In this document: piece after piece, positions 44,802 to 53,745 of the stretch
How the letters are laid out: each line of letters begins with the position of its first letter
Position numbering within the stretch: the first letter of the stretch is position 1
Assembly: GCF_016742955.1 (NCBI RefSeq)
Contig: NZ_JABBYC010000001.1
Location: 248,001 to 312,000, forward strand
Direction: 5' to 3'
DNA: 64,000 nucleotides
From: Myceligenerans indicum
Lineage (GTDB): Bacteria > Actinomycetota > Actinomycetes > Actinomycetales > Cellulomonadaceae
Program-made: the position numbers and the translations under genes
The notes under the pieces: generated by a model
The model's input: only the letters and a program-made list of their open reading frames with translations
Told to the model about the DNA's origin: nothing
Database searches by the model: none

Positions 44802-45521
44802 TCACACGCGCAGCTGAATGCCGAGATCCGCGGCCAAGCGGATGGCGACCTCGTCGTACCAGCGGGCGGGGTCGGTCACTGAGCCTGCCAGATGCCCGAA
44901 CAGTTCGAACGACACGGTCCCGAACAGCTGGCTCCAGGCCATCAGTGTGCGGACCACGGACTCGGTGGCGAGGCCGCTGCGTGCGAGGCCGTGCTCGACG
45001 ACGAAGTCCCGGGCACCCGCGACCGTTGCGTCGGTTCCTGCGCCACCGCGCGGCGCAGGAACCGCGCGAGCGCCGTCGGCGTAGGCATCCCCGACGATCC
45101 GCGCGAGGACCTGGATGACCCGTGTGGCCGGCTCCACCGTGTCCTGCGGAGCGGCATACCCGGGGATCGGCGTGCCGTACAGGAGGGCGAAGTCCCCGGG
45201 CCGGTCCATGCACCAGGTGCGCAGGGCGCGGCAGGCCGCGAGCCATCGGCCACCGGTGTCCTCCCGCGCCACCTCGGTCTCGGCTCGTTCGACGGCCTCC
45301 CCGAGCTCCCCGTAGGAGTCGATGAGCAGCCTGGTCAGGAGCGCGTCACGGCTCGGGAAGTACCGGTAGACGGCGGAGGACACCATGCCGACGTCGCGGG
45401 CGACGGCTCGTAGCGAGAGTCCCGCAGGCCCGTCGGAGCGCAGTCGTGCGCGTGCGGCGTCGAGAATCTCCTGCGTCAGCGTCTCACGTGCCAGAGCGCG
45501 TGCCGTGCGGGGTGTGCTCAT
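44802..45521 (-). CDS. TetR-family regulator with WHG-type C-terminal domain
   Basis: 239 aa. An N-terminal TetR HTH (ILDAARARLRSDGPAGLSLRAVARDVGMVSSAVYRYFPSRDALLTRLL) and a C-terminal ligand domain with the WHG-like pattern (DRPGDFALLYGTPIPGY, LMAWSQLFGTVSFELFGHLAG). It diverges from the epimerase gene at 45886 and probably controls it through inverted repeats in the 364-nt intergenic region. Confidence 0.88.
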   Translation of the reverse strand: MSTPRTARALARETLTQEILDAARARLRSDGPAGLSLRAVARDVGMVSSAVYRYFPSRDALLTRLLIDSYGELGEAVERAETEVAREDTGGRWLAACRALRTWCMDRPGDFALLYGTPIPGYAAPQDTVEPATRVIQVLARIVGDAYADGARAVPAPRGGAGTDATVAGARDFVVEHGLARSGLATESVVRTLMAWSQLFGTVSFELFGHLAGSVTDPARWYDEVAIRLAADLGIQLRV

Positions 45522-45530
45522 CGGCCCAGC

Positions 45531-45624
45531 CTCTCAAGTGAGAGCGTTGTACGCAACACGGAGCAGTGCTCTTGATTCGGAGCGTTGATCGTGACATGCT
45601 GCTCGAAATGAGAGCGGCGCTCTC
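45531..45624. promoter_or_regulatory. Candidate TetR operators
   Basis: Two inverted repeats share the half-site TGAGAGCG: CTCTCA-AG-TGAGAG (45531-45544), 10 nt upstream of the TetR start, and GAGAGC-GGC-GCTCTC (45610-45624). They lie in the divergent region between the TetR gene and the epimerase gene and fit autoregulation plus control of the epimerase. Assignment to this regulator is by position only. Confidence 0.5.
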
Positions 45625-45758
45625 GCAGTGCGTTCGGTGGTGGGAAGGGTGTGCGGTCGGCCACGGGTCGGCCAGCGACACGCACGCCCGCTGCCGCACA
45701 CCACGCCCCGCGCGCCGCGTCCCGGCCGTGCGTGCCTCGCCCGACAGCACTCGAATGC

Positions 45759-45863
45759 ACCGCATCCCGATCACGTCGAACCCAAGAACATCGAACCCGA
45801 GCACACCGCACCCGACCACACCGCACCCGACCACACCACATCCGACCACTCCACATCCGAGCA
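45759..45863. repeat. 15-bp degenerate tandem repeat, seven copies
   Basis: Seven consecutive 15-nt units of the form ca(c/t)cg(c/a)aCCcGA(c/g)CA run from 45759 to 45863, two of them identical (45804-45818, 45819-45833). The array ends 22 nt before the epimerase ATG, just upstream of its AGGAG ribosome site, so it would lie in the 5' UTR or across the promoter. The transcript of this stretch is purine-poor and probably unstructured. Confidence 0.8.
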
Positions 45864-45885
45864 TCCTCAGACCCCAGGAGCATTC

Positions 45886-46812
45886 ATGAACACCACAGAT
45901 CACCACTTCGTCGTCGGCGCCGGTCCCGTCGGCCGGAGTACCGCCCAGCAGCTCGCCGAGCGCGGGCTCCGCGTCACGGTGGCCACCCGGTCCGGCCGCG
46001 ACACCGGGATCGCCGGTGTCGAGCACGTGACGGTGGACGCTTCCGACGCCGATGCGCTCTCGCGTGCCGCGGAGGGCGCCACCACGCTCTACAACTGCGC
46101 CAACCCCGGCGACTACACGCAGTGGGAGCGTGCCTGGCCGCCTCTGTCCGCCGCGCTCCTCACCACTGCCGAACGCACCGGCGCGGTCTATGCCATCACC
46201 GGGAACCTGTACCCGTACGGGCCGGTCGACGGCCCGATGACGGAGGACCTGCCGGATGCGGCGACCGACCACAAGGGACGGTTGCGCGCGCGGATGTGGG
46301 CGGACGCGCTGGCAGCGCACCATGAAGGCCGGATTCGCACCGTGGAGGTGCGCGGAGCCGACTACATCGGTCCCGGCGTGGGCGGGAACGGCCACATCAC
46401 CCGCGTCCTTCCCACAGCCCTGCAGGGCAGGACGGTCACGATGATGGGCCGCGTCGACCAGCCGCACACCTTCACCGACGTGGGCGACACGGCCCGCACG
46501 CTGATCGCGGCCGCCGCCGACCCGGGGGCTCACGGGCGCGTCTGGCATGTGCCGAGCAACGCCCCGACGACCCAGCGTCAGGCGCTGACCGACGTCCTCG
46601 CGTCCGTCGGGCGCCCTCCCGTCCGCATCCGGACGCTGCGCGGGCCCGCGCTGGCCGCGCTCGGGCTCGTGTCGCCGCTGATGCGGGAGGTGCGCGACAT
46701 GGTCTACCAGTTCGAGCGGCCGTACGTGCTGGACGAGACCGCGGCCCGGAAGCAGTTCGGCATCGAGCCGACACCCTGGGACGAGATCTGCCGCCTGACG
46801 GCAGGCCGGTGA
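45886..46812 (+). CDS. NAD-dependent epimerase/dehydratase-family protein
   Basis: 308 aa, an extended/atypical short-chain dehydrogenase. The nucleotide motif VVGAGPVGRSTAQQL replaces GxxGxxG, and an Arg in ATRSGR at the end of strand 2 favours NADP. YNCANPGDYTQWERAWPP and GNLYPYGPVDGPMTED carry the catalytic region; the canonical YxxxK is not obvious, as in many actinobacterial members of this group. Substrate unknown. AGGAG precedes the ATG. Probably repressed by the divergent TetR protein and induced by a small molecule it converts. Confidence 0.85.
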   Translation: MNTTDHHFVVGAGPVGRSTAQQLAERGLRVTVATRSGRDTGIAGVEHVTVDASDADALSRAAEGATTLYNCANPGDYTQWERAWPPLSAALLTTAERTGAVYAITGNLYPYGPVDGPMTEDLPDAATDHKGRLRARMWADALAAHHEGRIRTVEVRGADYIGPGVGGNGHITRVLPTALQGRTVTMMGRVDQPHTFTDVGDTARTLIAAAADPGAHGRVWHVPSNAPTTQRQALTDVLASVGRPPVRIRTLRGPALAALGLVSPLMREVRDMVYQFERPYVLDETAARKQFGIEPTPWDEICRLTAGR

Positions 46813-47139
46813 CACGGCGACCGGGCCGGGCGACGGCCGCCGTACCGGGCCGACACCGCGCGCCGCCTCGGTACGGCGGCGGTGCCTGCCGGAGCCCGAT
46901 GGGCACGACGTCGCCCCGGCCGGTCTCGGGGAGAGTGGAGAGACCTGCCGGGGCGACTGAGCCGGACCAGGAGGTGAGCCCTCCGGCCCGGCCTCCGTCG
47001 TCACCGTGGTGGCGACGTCGGAGTCCGGCACCCCCACGCCTGCGCCGTGCCGCCCGGTGCCGTGTGGGCACAGGGCCGCCCGGCCCGTGTGGCGCGTTCT
47101 GTCTGCCTCAGAATTCCAGAGGGTGCCGCCTGCCGGGCC
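46813..47139. other. 327-nt gap between convergent genes
   Basis: No gene is seen between the epimerase and malate synthase genes. An 11-bp perfect inverted repeat, ccgccgtaccg (46837-46847) / cggtacggcgg (46869-46879), with a 21-nt loop lies 25 nt past the epimerase stop and may terminate transcription. A weaker ggtctc/gagacc pair is at 46922-46945. Confidence 0.5.
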
Positions 47140-48867
47140 TCACGGCTGGTCTGCCGTGGAGCCCACCAGGAACTGGGAGTACGCACCGAGGGTGAGGAAC
47201 GACGGGAAGTCGTCGCTCAGCGCCACGGAGCGGAAGACGGCCGCGGCGTCGTCGATGCGGTGGCCGTGTGGCCGGGGAAGGTCGGCGAGGACGTCGAGGA
47301 TGAGGGCCTCGACGCGGTCGCGCGTGATGCGCCGGCCGTCGTCGGCGGTACGGGTGCCCGCCGCGATCCACTGCCAGACCTGCGAACGGGAGATCTCGGC
47401 GGTGGCGGCGTCCTCCATCAGGCTGTCGAGCGCCGCTGCCCCTGTACCGCGCAGCCACGAGTCGATGTAGCGGATCGCCACCGACACGTTCGCGCGCAGC
47501 CCGTCGGACGTGACCGTGGCTCCGGCACGGCCAACCGAGGCGATGTCCAGCAGTTCGTGCCGACCCACGCGGACGTCGTCCCGCAGACGCGCGACCTGGT
47601 GCGGTGCCGCGCCGAGCACGGCGTCGAACTCGGCCTTCGCGACCGGGATGAGGTCGGGGTGAGCCACCCAGGAACCGTCGAACCCGTCGCCCGCCTCCCG
47701 GCGCTTGTCCGCCGAGACCTTCTCGAACGCGCGCCGGGTCACCTCCGGGTCGTGGCGGTCCGGGATGAAGGCGCTCATGCCGCCGATCGCGTGTGCTCCC
47801 CGCTTGTGGCAGGTGGCGACCAGCAGCTCGGTGTAGGCCCGCATGAACGGAGCGGTCATCGTGACCTGGGCACGGTCCGGCAGCACGTACGACTCGCCGC
47901 GCGAGCGGAAGCACTTGATGACGCTGAAGAGGTAGTCCCAGCGGCCGGCGTTCAGGCCGGCGCAGTGGTCGCGCAGCTCGTGGAGGATCTCCTCCATCTC
48001 GAACGCCGCGGGCAGCGTCTCGATCAGGACCGTGGCGCGGATCGTGCCGCGGGGAATGTCGAGCGCCTCCTGGGCGGTCTCGAAGACCTCGTTCCACAGC
48101 CGCGCCTCGCGGTAGCTCTCCAGCTTGGGGAGGTAGAAGTACGGCCCGCGACCCCGTGCGATCAGCTCGGCGGCGTTGTGGAAGAAGTAGAGGCCGAAGT
48201 CCACCAGGGCGCCCGAGGTGCACCGGGTGATCCCGTCCGCGCCGGTGTAGCGCAGGTGCTTCTCGACCAGGTGCCAGCCGCGGGGGCGGAACACGATCGT
48301 GGGCAGGTCCGTCAGGTGGGAGGAGCGCAGCGTGTAGTGCCTTCCGGCGGCGTTGGTGTGCTCCAGCGTGCCCCGGATCGCGTCGTGCAGCGCGAGCTGG
48401 CCCTCCACGACGTTGCGCCAGGTGGGGGAGGAGGCGTCCTCGGCGTCGGCCAGCCAGACCTTGGCACCCGAGTTGAGGGCGTTGATCGTCATCTTCGGGT
48501 CGGTGGGACCGGTGATCTCGACACGCCGGTCCTCCAGGCCGGGGGCACCGGCCGAGCCGGCGACCCGCCACTGCGGGTCGTCGCGCACGGGGCGAGTCGC
48601 CGCCCGGAAGTCGGGGTCCACGCCGGAGGAGATCTCCTCGCGCCGCTGCTCCCGCTCGGTGAGCAGCCGGTGACGGCGTGCGGCGAAGCGGTCGTGCAGG
48701 AGTGCCAGGAAGTCGAGCGCCTCGGGCGTGAGAATCTCGTCGTAGCGGTCGCCGAGCGTGCCGGTCACGCGCACGGAACCCCGGGGGACGGCGTCGAAGG
48801 CAGCCGACGTCGCGACCGTGTGCGCAGTCGCGGTGCGCGGGGCGGGTGTGTCGATCGTGCTGGTCAT
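47140..48867 (-). CDS. aceB: Malate synthase A
   Basis: 575 aa. It condenses glyoxylate and acetyl-CoA to malate in the glyoxylate shunt. The MSA pattern is clear: TGPTDPKMTINALNSGAKVW, the signature KLESYREARLWNEVF, ATVLIETLPAAFEMEEILHEL with catalytic acids, and GRWDYLFSVIKCFRSRG. GGAGGA precedes the ATG. It lies 117 nt downstream of isocitrate lyase on the same strand, so the two shunt enzymes are co-expressed. Confidence 0.96.
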   Translation of the reverse strand: MTSTIDTPAPRTATAHTVATSAAFDAVPRGSVRVTGTLGDRYDEILTPEALDFLALLHDRFAARRHRLLTEREQRREEISSGVDPDFRAATRPVRDDPQWRVAGSAGAPGLEDRRVEITGPTDPKMTINALNSGAKVWLADAEDASSPTWRNVVEGQLALHDAIRGTLEHTNAAGRHYTLRSSHLTDLPTIVFRPRGWHLVEKHLRYTGADGITRCTSGALVDFGLYFFHNAAELIARGRGPYFYLPKLESYREARLWNEVFETAQEALDIPRGTIRATVLIETLPAAFEMEEILHELRDHCAGLNAGRWDYLFSVIKCFRSRGESYVLPDRAQVTMTAPFMRAYTELLVATCHKRGAHAIGGMSAFIPDRHDPEVTRRAFEKVSADKRREAGDGFDGSWVAHPDLIPVAKAEFDAVLGAAPHQVARLRDDVRVGRHELLDIASVGRAGATVTSDGLRANVSVAIRYIDSWLRGTGAAALDSLMEDAATAEISRSQVWQWIAAGTRTADDGRRITRDRVEALILDVLADLPRPHGHRIDDAAAVFRSVALSDDFPSFLTLGAYSQFLVGSTADQP

Positions 48868-48984
48868 CTCAGTCCTCCAGGGCATGGGGCTGTGGGTGGT
48901 GCTGGTCGCCGAGACAGTCGCCCGTCGCTCCGGAGCGACTGCCTCGGCAGTTCGGGGGGTGCGTGGCGCCTCAGCGGAGGGGCG

Positions 48985-50364
48985 TCAGAACTGGGCCGAC
49001 TCCGTGGACCCCGACATCGCCGTCGTGGCGGAGTCCGGGTTCAGGGCCGTGGAGACGCGGTCGAAGTAGCCGGTGCCGACCTCGCGCTGGTGCTTGGTGG
49101 CGGTGTAGCCACGCTCCTCGGCGGCGAACTCCTTCTCCTGCAGCTCCACGTAGGCGGTCATCTGCTCGCGGGCGTAGCCGTGCGCCAGGTCGAACATCGA
49201 GTAGTTCAGCGCGTGGAAGCCCGCCAGGGTGATGAACTGGAACTTGAAGCCCATGGCGCCGAGCTCGCGCTGGAACTTGGCGATCGTGTCGTCGTCGAGG
49301 TGCTTCTTCCAGTTGAACGACGGCGAGCAGTTGTAGCTCAGCATCTGGTCCGGGAAGTCGGCCTTGACGGCCTCCGCGAACTTCCGCGCGAGCTCGAGGT
49401 CCGGCGTGCCGGTCTCCATCCAGATCAGGTCGGAGTACGGGGCGTACGCCTTGGCGCGGGCGATGCACGGCTCGATCCCGTTGGTGACCTTGTAGAAGCC
49501 CTCGGCGGTGCGCTCGCCGGTGATGAACGGGCGGTCCCGCTCGTCGACGTCGGAGGTGATGAGGGTCGCGGCCTCGGCATCCGTGCGGGCGATGACCACG
49601 GAGGGCACGTCGGCGACGTCGGCCGCCAGGCGGGCGGCGTTCAGGGTGCGGATGTGCTGCTGGGTGGGGATCAGCACCTTGCCGCCCAGGTGGCCGCACT
49701 TCTTCTCGGACGCGAGCTGGTCTTCCCAGTGCACGCCGGCGGCGCCGGAGGTGATCATCGACTTCATCAGCTCGTACGCGTTGAGCGGGCCGCCGAAGCC
49801 GGCCTCGGCGTCGGCGACGATCGGGGCGAGCCAGTCGATCGACGGAGCGCCGTTCCCCGAGCTTTCTGCGACGTCGATCTGGTCGGCGCGCAGCAGCGCG
49901 TTGTTGATGCGGCGCACCACGGCCGGCACGGAGTTTGCCGGGTACAGCGACTGGTCGGGGTAGGTCTGGCCCGCCAGGTTCGCGTCACCGGCCACCTGCC
50001 AGCCCGAGAGGTAGATCGCCTGCAGCCCCGCCTTGACCTGCTGGACGGCCTGGTTGCCGGTCAGCGCGCCGAGCGCGTTGATGAAGTCCTCCTCGTGGAG
50101 CTGCTTCCACAGGCGCTCCGCACCGCGGCGGGCCAGGGTGTGCTCCTCGCCGACCGAGCCGCGCAGCGCGATGACGTCCTCGGCGGTGAAGGTCCGGTCG
50201 ATGCCGGCCCAGCGCGGGTCGTTCGCCCAGTTCTCGGCCAGAGCTTCCGCGGTGGTCACCTGGTCGCCCGGGCGTGTGGTGCCGGATCCGTCGGACGAGC
50301 CGACGGCCTGGGGGCTCGCGGCCCCCGGAAGGTTGCGTCGGGTGACGATGGTCGGAGCGGTCAT
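48985..50364 (-). CDS. aceA: Isocitrate lyase
   Basis: 459 aa from the ATG at 50364 behind AGGAGGT. It splits isocitrate to glyoxylate and succinate. The active-site signature [10 protein letters not shown] (Cys about 220) and [12 protein letters not shown] are intact, as are [12 protein letters not shown] and [13 protein letters not shown]. Together with aceB it lets the cell grow on acetate, fatty acids or hydroxybutyrate. Transcribed away from a RamB-like regulator with a 140-nt shared control region. Confidence 0.97.
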   Translation of the reverse strand: MTAPTIVTRRNLPGAASPQAVGSSDGSGTTRPGDQVTTAEALAENWANDPRWAGIDRTFTAEDVIALRGSVGEEHTLARRGAERLWKQLHEEDFINALGALTGNQAVQQVKAGLQAIYLSGWQVAGDANLAGQTYPDQSLYPANSVPAVVRRINNALLRADQIDVAESSGNGAPSIDWLAPIVADAEAGFGGPLNAYELMKSMITSGAAGVHWEDQLASEKKCGHLGGKVLIPTQQHIRTLNAARLAADVADVPSVVIARTDAEAATLITSDVDERDRPFITGERTAEGFYKVTNGIEPCIARAKAYAPYSDLIWMETGTPDLELARKFAEAVKADFPDQMLSYNCSPSFNWKKHLDDDTIAKFQRELGAMGFKFQFITLAGFHALNYSMFDLAHGYAREQMTAYVELQEKEFAAEERGYTATKHQREVGTGYFDRVSTALNPDSATTAMSGSTESAQF

Positions 50365-50444
50365 GGCGGGTACCTCCTGGGTTGCGTTCTCCGCTGGACT
50401 GATTCGACCTTCTGTCATCGAATCGCTCCAGATCTAGTGGAACT

Positions 50445-50469
50445 CAGAAGAAATTCCTGCAAACTTCTG
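50445..50469. promoter_or_regulatory. Candidate operator between aceA and ramB
   Basis: CAGAAG (50445-50450) and CTTCTG (50464-50469) form an inverted repeat with a 13-nt spacer. Inside it, on the minus strand, AGTTTGCAGG (50465-50456) resembles the RamB site known from Corynebacterium (AAAGTTTGCAAA). It is 80 nt upstream of aceA and 35 nt upstream of the regulator itself. Confidence 0.5.
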
Positions 50470-50504
50470 CTGGACGGAACGAACGCGGTGTGTCACCCTC
50501 AGAT

Positions 50505-51998
50505 ATGCCCACGACGACGCCGAAACGCGGAACCGCGCAAAACGCACTGGCCGGCTCCTCGGAGGCCGAGCCCGACGCCCTGACCATCGGGCGCCAGGTG
50601 CGTTCTCTGCGCACGCGGCAGGGAATGAAGCTGGAAGAGCTCGCCGCAGCGATCGGGCGGGCGCCGTCCCAGGTCAGTGCCCTGGAGAACGGGAAGCGCG
50701 AGCCGAAGTTCTCCCAGCTGCAAGCCCTGGCCAGAGCGCTCGGCGCGAGCGTCGACGACCTCCTCGACCCCACGCCCCCCTCGGAGCGTGACGCCCTCGA
50801 GATCGAGATGGGCCGTGTGCAGCGCGGGCCACTCTTCGCGACTCTCGGGCTCTCCGGGGTGCGGATCGGCAAGTCCTTGCCCGACGACGCCCTCCGGACG
50901 ATCCTCGGGCTGAACCGAGAGCTGGAGCGGCTGCACGCCGAGCGCGCGCTCACGCCGGAGGAGGCGCGACGGGCCAACGCGGAGCTGCGCGCCGAGATGC
51001 GGGCGTCCGACAACTACATCCCGGAGCTGGAGGAGGTGGCTCGCGGGCTGCTGGACGACGTCGGTCACACCAGCGGGCCGCTGCCGCAGCGGATCGCCGC
51101 CGAGATCGCCGCGAACCTCGGCTTCACGCTGCACTACGTGCCGGACCTGCCGCACTCCACGCGGTCGGTGATCGACAACCGGCATCACCGCCTGTACCTC
51201 CCGGCGAGCGGGCCGCGCGGCCGCTCCAACACGCGGTCGGCGATGCTGCAGGCCCTGGCCTCGCACATCCTCGGGCACACCGAGCCGCAGGACTACGGCG
51301 ACTTCCTGCGCCAGCGCGTCGAGGCGAACTATCTGGCGGCAGCGCTGCTGGTGCCGGAGAGGGCGGGCGTGAAGTTCCTCCGCGACGCGAAGGACACCCG
51401 GACGATCGCGATCGAGGACCTGCGGGACGCGTTCGCCGTCTCCTTCGAGACCGCCGCCCACCGGTTCACGAACCTCGCGACCAGGCATCTCGGCATCCCG
51501 GTCCACTTCATGAAGGTCCACGAGTCGGGAATCCTGCACAAGGCGTACGAGAACGACGGCGTGAAATTTCCCTCGGATCCGCTCGGCGCGGTCGAGGGCC
51601 AGCACGTGTGCCGCAAGTGGACCGCGCGCGTGGTCTTCGGGGTGGAGGACAAGTTCAACCCGTACGCGCAGTACACCGACACGCCGTCGGGCACCTACTG
51701 GTGCACCTCACGCGTGGAGAACACGCAGGACGGTGCGTTCTCGGTGTCGGTGGGTGTGCCGTTCGCGCACGTCAAGTGGTTCGCCGGGCGCGAGACCACG
51801 CACCGTGACCAGTCCCGCTGCCCGGACGAGTCGTGCTGCCACCGGCCGCCGTCGGACCTGGTCGACAAGTGGCAGGACTACGCGTGGCCGTCGGCGCGTC
51901 CGCACGCCTCGATGCTGGCGGCCATGCCGGCCGGCGCCTTCCCGGGGGTGGAGACCCGCGAGGTCTACTCCTTCCTGGACCGCCACGCCCCGGAGTGA
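50505..51998 (+). CDS. ramB: RamB-like regulator of acetate metabolism (HTH, IrrE-like, DUF2083)
   Basis: 497 aa. An XRE HTH (IGRQVRSLRTRQGMKLEELAAAIGRAPSQVSALENGKREPKFSQLQALARAL) is followed by a helical linker, an ImmA/IrrE-like domain in which the zinc HExxH is degenerate (MLQALASHILGHTEPQDYG), and a Cys-rich C-terminal short-chain-fatty-acyl-regulator domain (VCRKWTARVVFG, CPDESCCHRPP). This is the architecture of RamB and of short-chain acyl-responsive regulators. It is divergent from aceA and probably controls both aceAB and itself in response to acyl-CoA or carbon source. Confidence 0.9.
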   Translation: MPTTTPKRGTAQNALAGSSEAEPDALTIGRQVRSLRTRQGMKLEELAAAIGRAPSQVSALENGKREPKFSQLQALARALGASVDDLLDPTPPSERDALEIEMGRVQRGPLFATLGLSGVRIGKSLPDDALRTILGLNRELERLHAERALTPEEARRANAELRAEMRASDNYIPELEEVARGLLDDVGHTSGPLPQRIAAEIAANLGFTLHYVPDLPHSTRSVIDNRHHRLYLPASGPRGRSNTRSAMLQALASHILGHTEPQDYGDFLRQRVEANYLAAALLVPERAGVKFLRDAKDTRTIAIEDLRDAFAVSFETAAHRFTNLATRHLGIPVHFMKVHESGILHKAYENDGVKFPSDPLGAVEGQHVCRKWTARVVFGVEDKFNPYAQYTDTPSGTYWCTSRVENTQDGAFSVSVGVPFAHVKWFAGRETTHRDQSRCPDESCCHRPPSDLVDKWQDYAWPSARPHASMLAAMPAGAFPGVETREVYSFLDRHAPE

Positions 51999-52032
51999 CG
52001 GCCGCCCGGTCCCAAGGTCCGCTCCGGTGCGA

Positions 52033-52142
52033 GGCGCGGAGACCCGCGAGGTCTGCCTCTCCGCGCCCCTCCGCCGCTGCCGAACGGACAGGTGCGAGCC
52101 GACGTGCGTCGACGTGCGTCACCAGGTGTCCGTTCGGCAGCG
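52033..52142. terminator. Nested hairpins between ramB and the depolymerase gene
   Basis: Two stems lie between the convergent genes: ggcgcggaga/tctccgcgcc (52033-52042, 52058-52067) with an inner agacc/ggtct, and a perfect 16-bp stem cgctgccgaacggaca/tgtccgttcggcagcg (52075-52090, 52127-52142). The 36-nt loop of the second holds gacgtgcgtc twice in tandem (52101-52120). Both stems can act in either direction. Confidence 0.65.
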
Positions 52143-52196
52143 GACGGTCTCACGAGCCGTCCGTGCGCCGGGGCGGGGCGGGAACCTCCTCGCGGG

Positions 52197-53534
52197 TCAG
52201 CAGGAGGAGACGACGTCGAAGTGCCCGGGGGACGTCTCCGACAGCGTCGTGACCGTGGCGTCGCCCAGGCCCAGGTAGTCCTCGGACCCGTTGGCGTAGA
52301 ACGGGTTGTAGGGGTTGACGCCGTAGGAATGTGCGCGGCCCGCTGCCTCGTGCTCGGCGTTCGTCGCCGAGCCGCAGTAGGGTCCCGGGTCGGTCGGCGT
52401 CGGTGAGGGTGTCGGGGTCGGTGAAGCCGTCGGCGTCGGCGAGGGCGTCGGCGTCGGCGTCGGCGTGCCCGACCGGTCGGCCCGGCGGTTGTTCTCGAAG
52501 AAGAACCCGGTCACGTAGGCGGGGTAGTTGATCGAGCTCGTCGAGATGTACGACCCGCCAGCTCCGCCCCCGGCAGGCCAGTTGTGTCCCAGCCCGGAGT
52601 TCTGGATCAGCGAGACGCGCGGGCCGTCGCCATCGGACCACAGCGTCCCGGACCCACTGGTGTTGCTGCCCTCCAAGGATCCGAGCGAGAACGACGACTG
52701 GTCGCCCGCGCCGTAGATCCCGGCCATCACCTGGGCGTTCAGCGTGTTGTACCCGGGAGCCACGGTGGTGTCGTTCGAGCCGTACACCACCGAGGTCAGC
52801 TGGGTGCCGAACTCCCCGGACGCCGACCCGGCGAAGTCGCGGCAGGTCGAGGTGGCCTGGGCTTCGTTGGTGGCGACGTAGCCGATCTGGAGCGACGACG
52901 TGCCCACGGCCGGCCCCGCGTTGCTCCCGATCCCGGCGAAGACGTCCGGCGCGAGGCAGCCCATGACGAGCGTCTCTCCGCCGCCGGACGACAGCCCCGT
53001 GACGTAGACCTGGTCCGGGTCGATGTCGAGCGCGGTGTCCGCGAGCAGGTCGTCCACCAGGTCGAGCAGGTTGTCGTCGTGCCTGCCCGGTGAGGTGCGC
53101 GAGTGGTTCGTGTCGTAGTAGTCCCAGCAGCCGGCGATCACGCCGCCGTTCGGTACCGCCGGCACCGCGACGACCATGCCGTAGGCGTCGGCCGTCGACT
53201 CCCAGTTGCCACCGGACCGCAGGTCCGACGACGTCTGCACGCAGCCGTGCAGGTTGACCATCAGGGCCCGCCCCGCGGGGATGGCCGGAGCTGACGTGGG
53301 CATGTACAGCTCGGTGGTCATCCCGCCGGCACTGCGGCTGGACCACGATCCCGCGCTTGCCGTCCCGGAGGACGCGCTCTCGCCGGAAGCGTCGGCGGAC
53401 TCGCAGCCGGGCAGGGTGTCGAAGGGCGACGGGCAGATGATTCCGGCGGTCGCGACCGGTGCGGCGGCGATCGCCGCCGCGCCTCCCGCAAGGGCCAGAC
53501 TGAGCGCCGCTGTGGCGCTGATCAGGCGTTTCAT
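52197..53534 (-). CDS. Secreted PHB-depolymerase-family esterase
   Basis: 445 aa. Signal peptide (1-30, cut after ATA), then an alpha/beta hydrolase of the esterase PHB depolymerase family: oxyanion LHGC (95-98), lipase box GLSSG with Ser182, an Asp in VYGSNDTTV and His in GLGHNWPAGG. A Thr/Pro linker (about 352-380) leads to a small C-terminal domain (YCGSATNAEHEAAGRAHSYG ... YLGLGDATVTTLSETSPGHF) resembling the substrate-binding modules of extracellular depolymerases. It should degrade poly(3-hydroxybutyrate) or related polyesters outside the cell; feruloyl or acetylxylan esterase is an alternative within the same family. It is divergent from the importer operon and shares a promoter element with it. 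Confidence 0.87.
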   Translation of the reverse strand: MKRLISATAALSLALAGGAAAIAAAPVATAGIICPSPFDTLPGCESADASGESASSGTASAGSWSSRSAGGMTTELYMPTSAPAIPAGRALMVNLHGCVQTSSDLRSGGNWESTADAYGMVVAVPAVPNGGVIAGCWDYYDTNHSRTSPGRHDDNLLDLVDDLLADTALDIDPDQVYVTGLSSGGGETLVMGCLAPDVFAGIGSNAGPAVGTSSLQIGYVATNEAQATSTCRDFAGSASGEFGTQLTSVVYGSNDTTVAPGYNTLNAQVMAGIYGAGDQSSFSLGSLEGSNTSGSGTLWSDGDGPRVSLIQNSGLGHNWPAGGGAGGSYISTSSINYPAYVTGFFFENNRRADRSGTPTPTPTPSPTPTASPTPTPSPTPTDPGPYCGSATNAEHEAAGRAHSYGVNPYNPFYANGSEDYLGLGDATVTTLSETSPGHFDVVSSC

Positions 53535-53600
53535 GTGTTACCTCCTCGTCGAGGTGGGCCGGCCCACGCGCCGTCGAGCAGGTCCGGCCGGACGCGCCGG

Positions 53601-53630
53601 ACCATTGCTGTGACCTGAATCACCTGTCAA
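53601..53630 (-). promoter_or_regulatory. Candidate promoter of the depolymerase gene
   Basis: A perfect TTGACA (53630-53625) on the minus strand, with a poor -10 (CAATGG or AATGGT) 17-18 nt on. The shared 18-bp element occupies the spacer and part of the -35 box. The weak -10 fits a regulated promoter. Confidence 0.45.
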
Positions 53631-53653
53631 CTATGGCTTCCCGGTCCGCCTGC

Positions 53654-53719
53654 CCCGGAGTGGGCCCGGGGTGGGCCCGGAGCGGACCTGGAGTGGGCCC
53701 GGAGCGGACCCGGGGTTGA
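53654..53719. repeat. 11-bp degenerate tandem repeat, six copies
   Basis: Six units of CCCGGAGTGGG/CCCGGAGCGGA type run head to tail from 53654 to 53719. The last unit (cccggggttga) runs into the -35 box TTGACA of the importer operon. The array could bind a regulator, or be a simple slippage product. Confidence 0.75.
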
Positions 53720-53745
53720 CACGGACCGCGCGCCGGCAGCATGAT
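53716..53745 (+). promoter_or_regulatory. Promoter of the liv-type importer operon
   Basis: Consensus TTGACA (53716-53721) and CATGAT (53740-53745) are separated by 18 nt. It lies about 85 nt upstream of the substrate-binding protein gene. The second shared 18-bp element follows directly. Confidence 0.6.

Noticed and set aside
45759..45863. CRISPR array
   Set aside because: Units of 15 nt follow each other without spacers and there are no cas genes.
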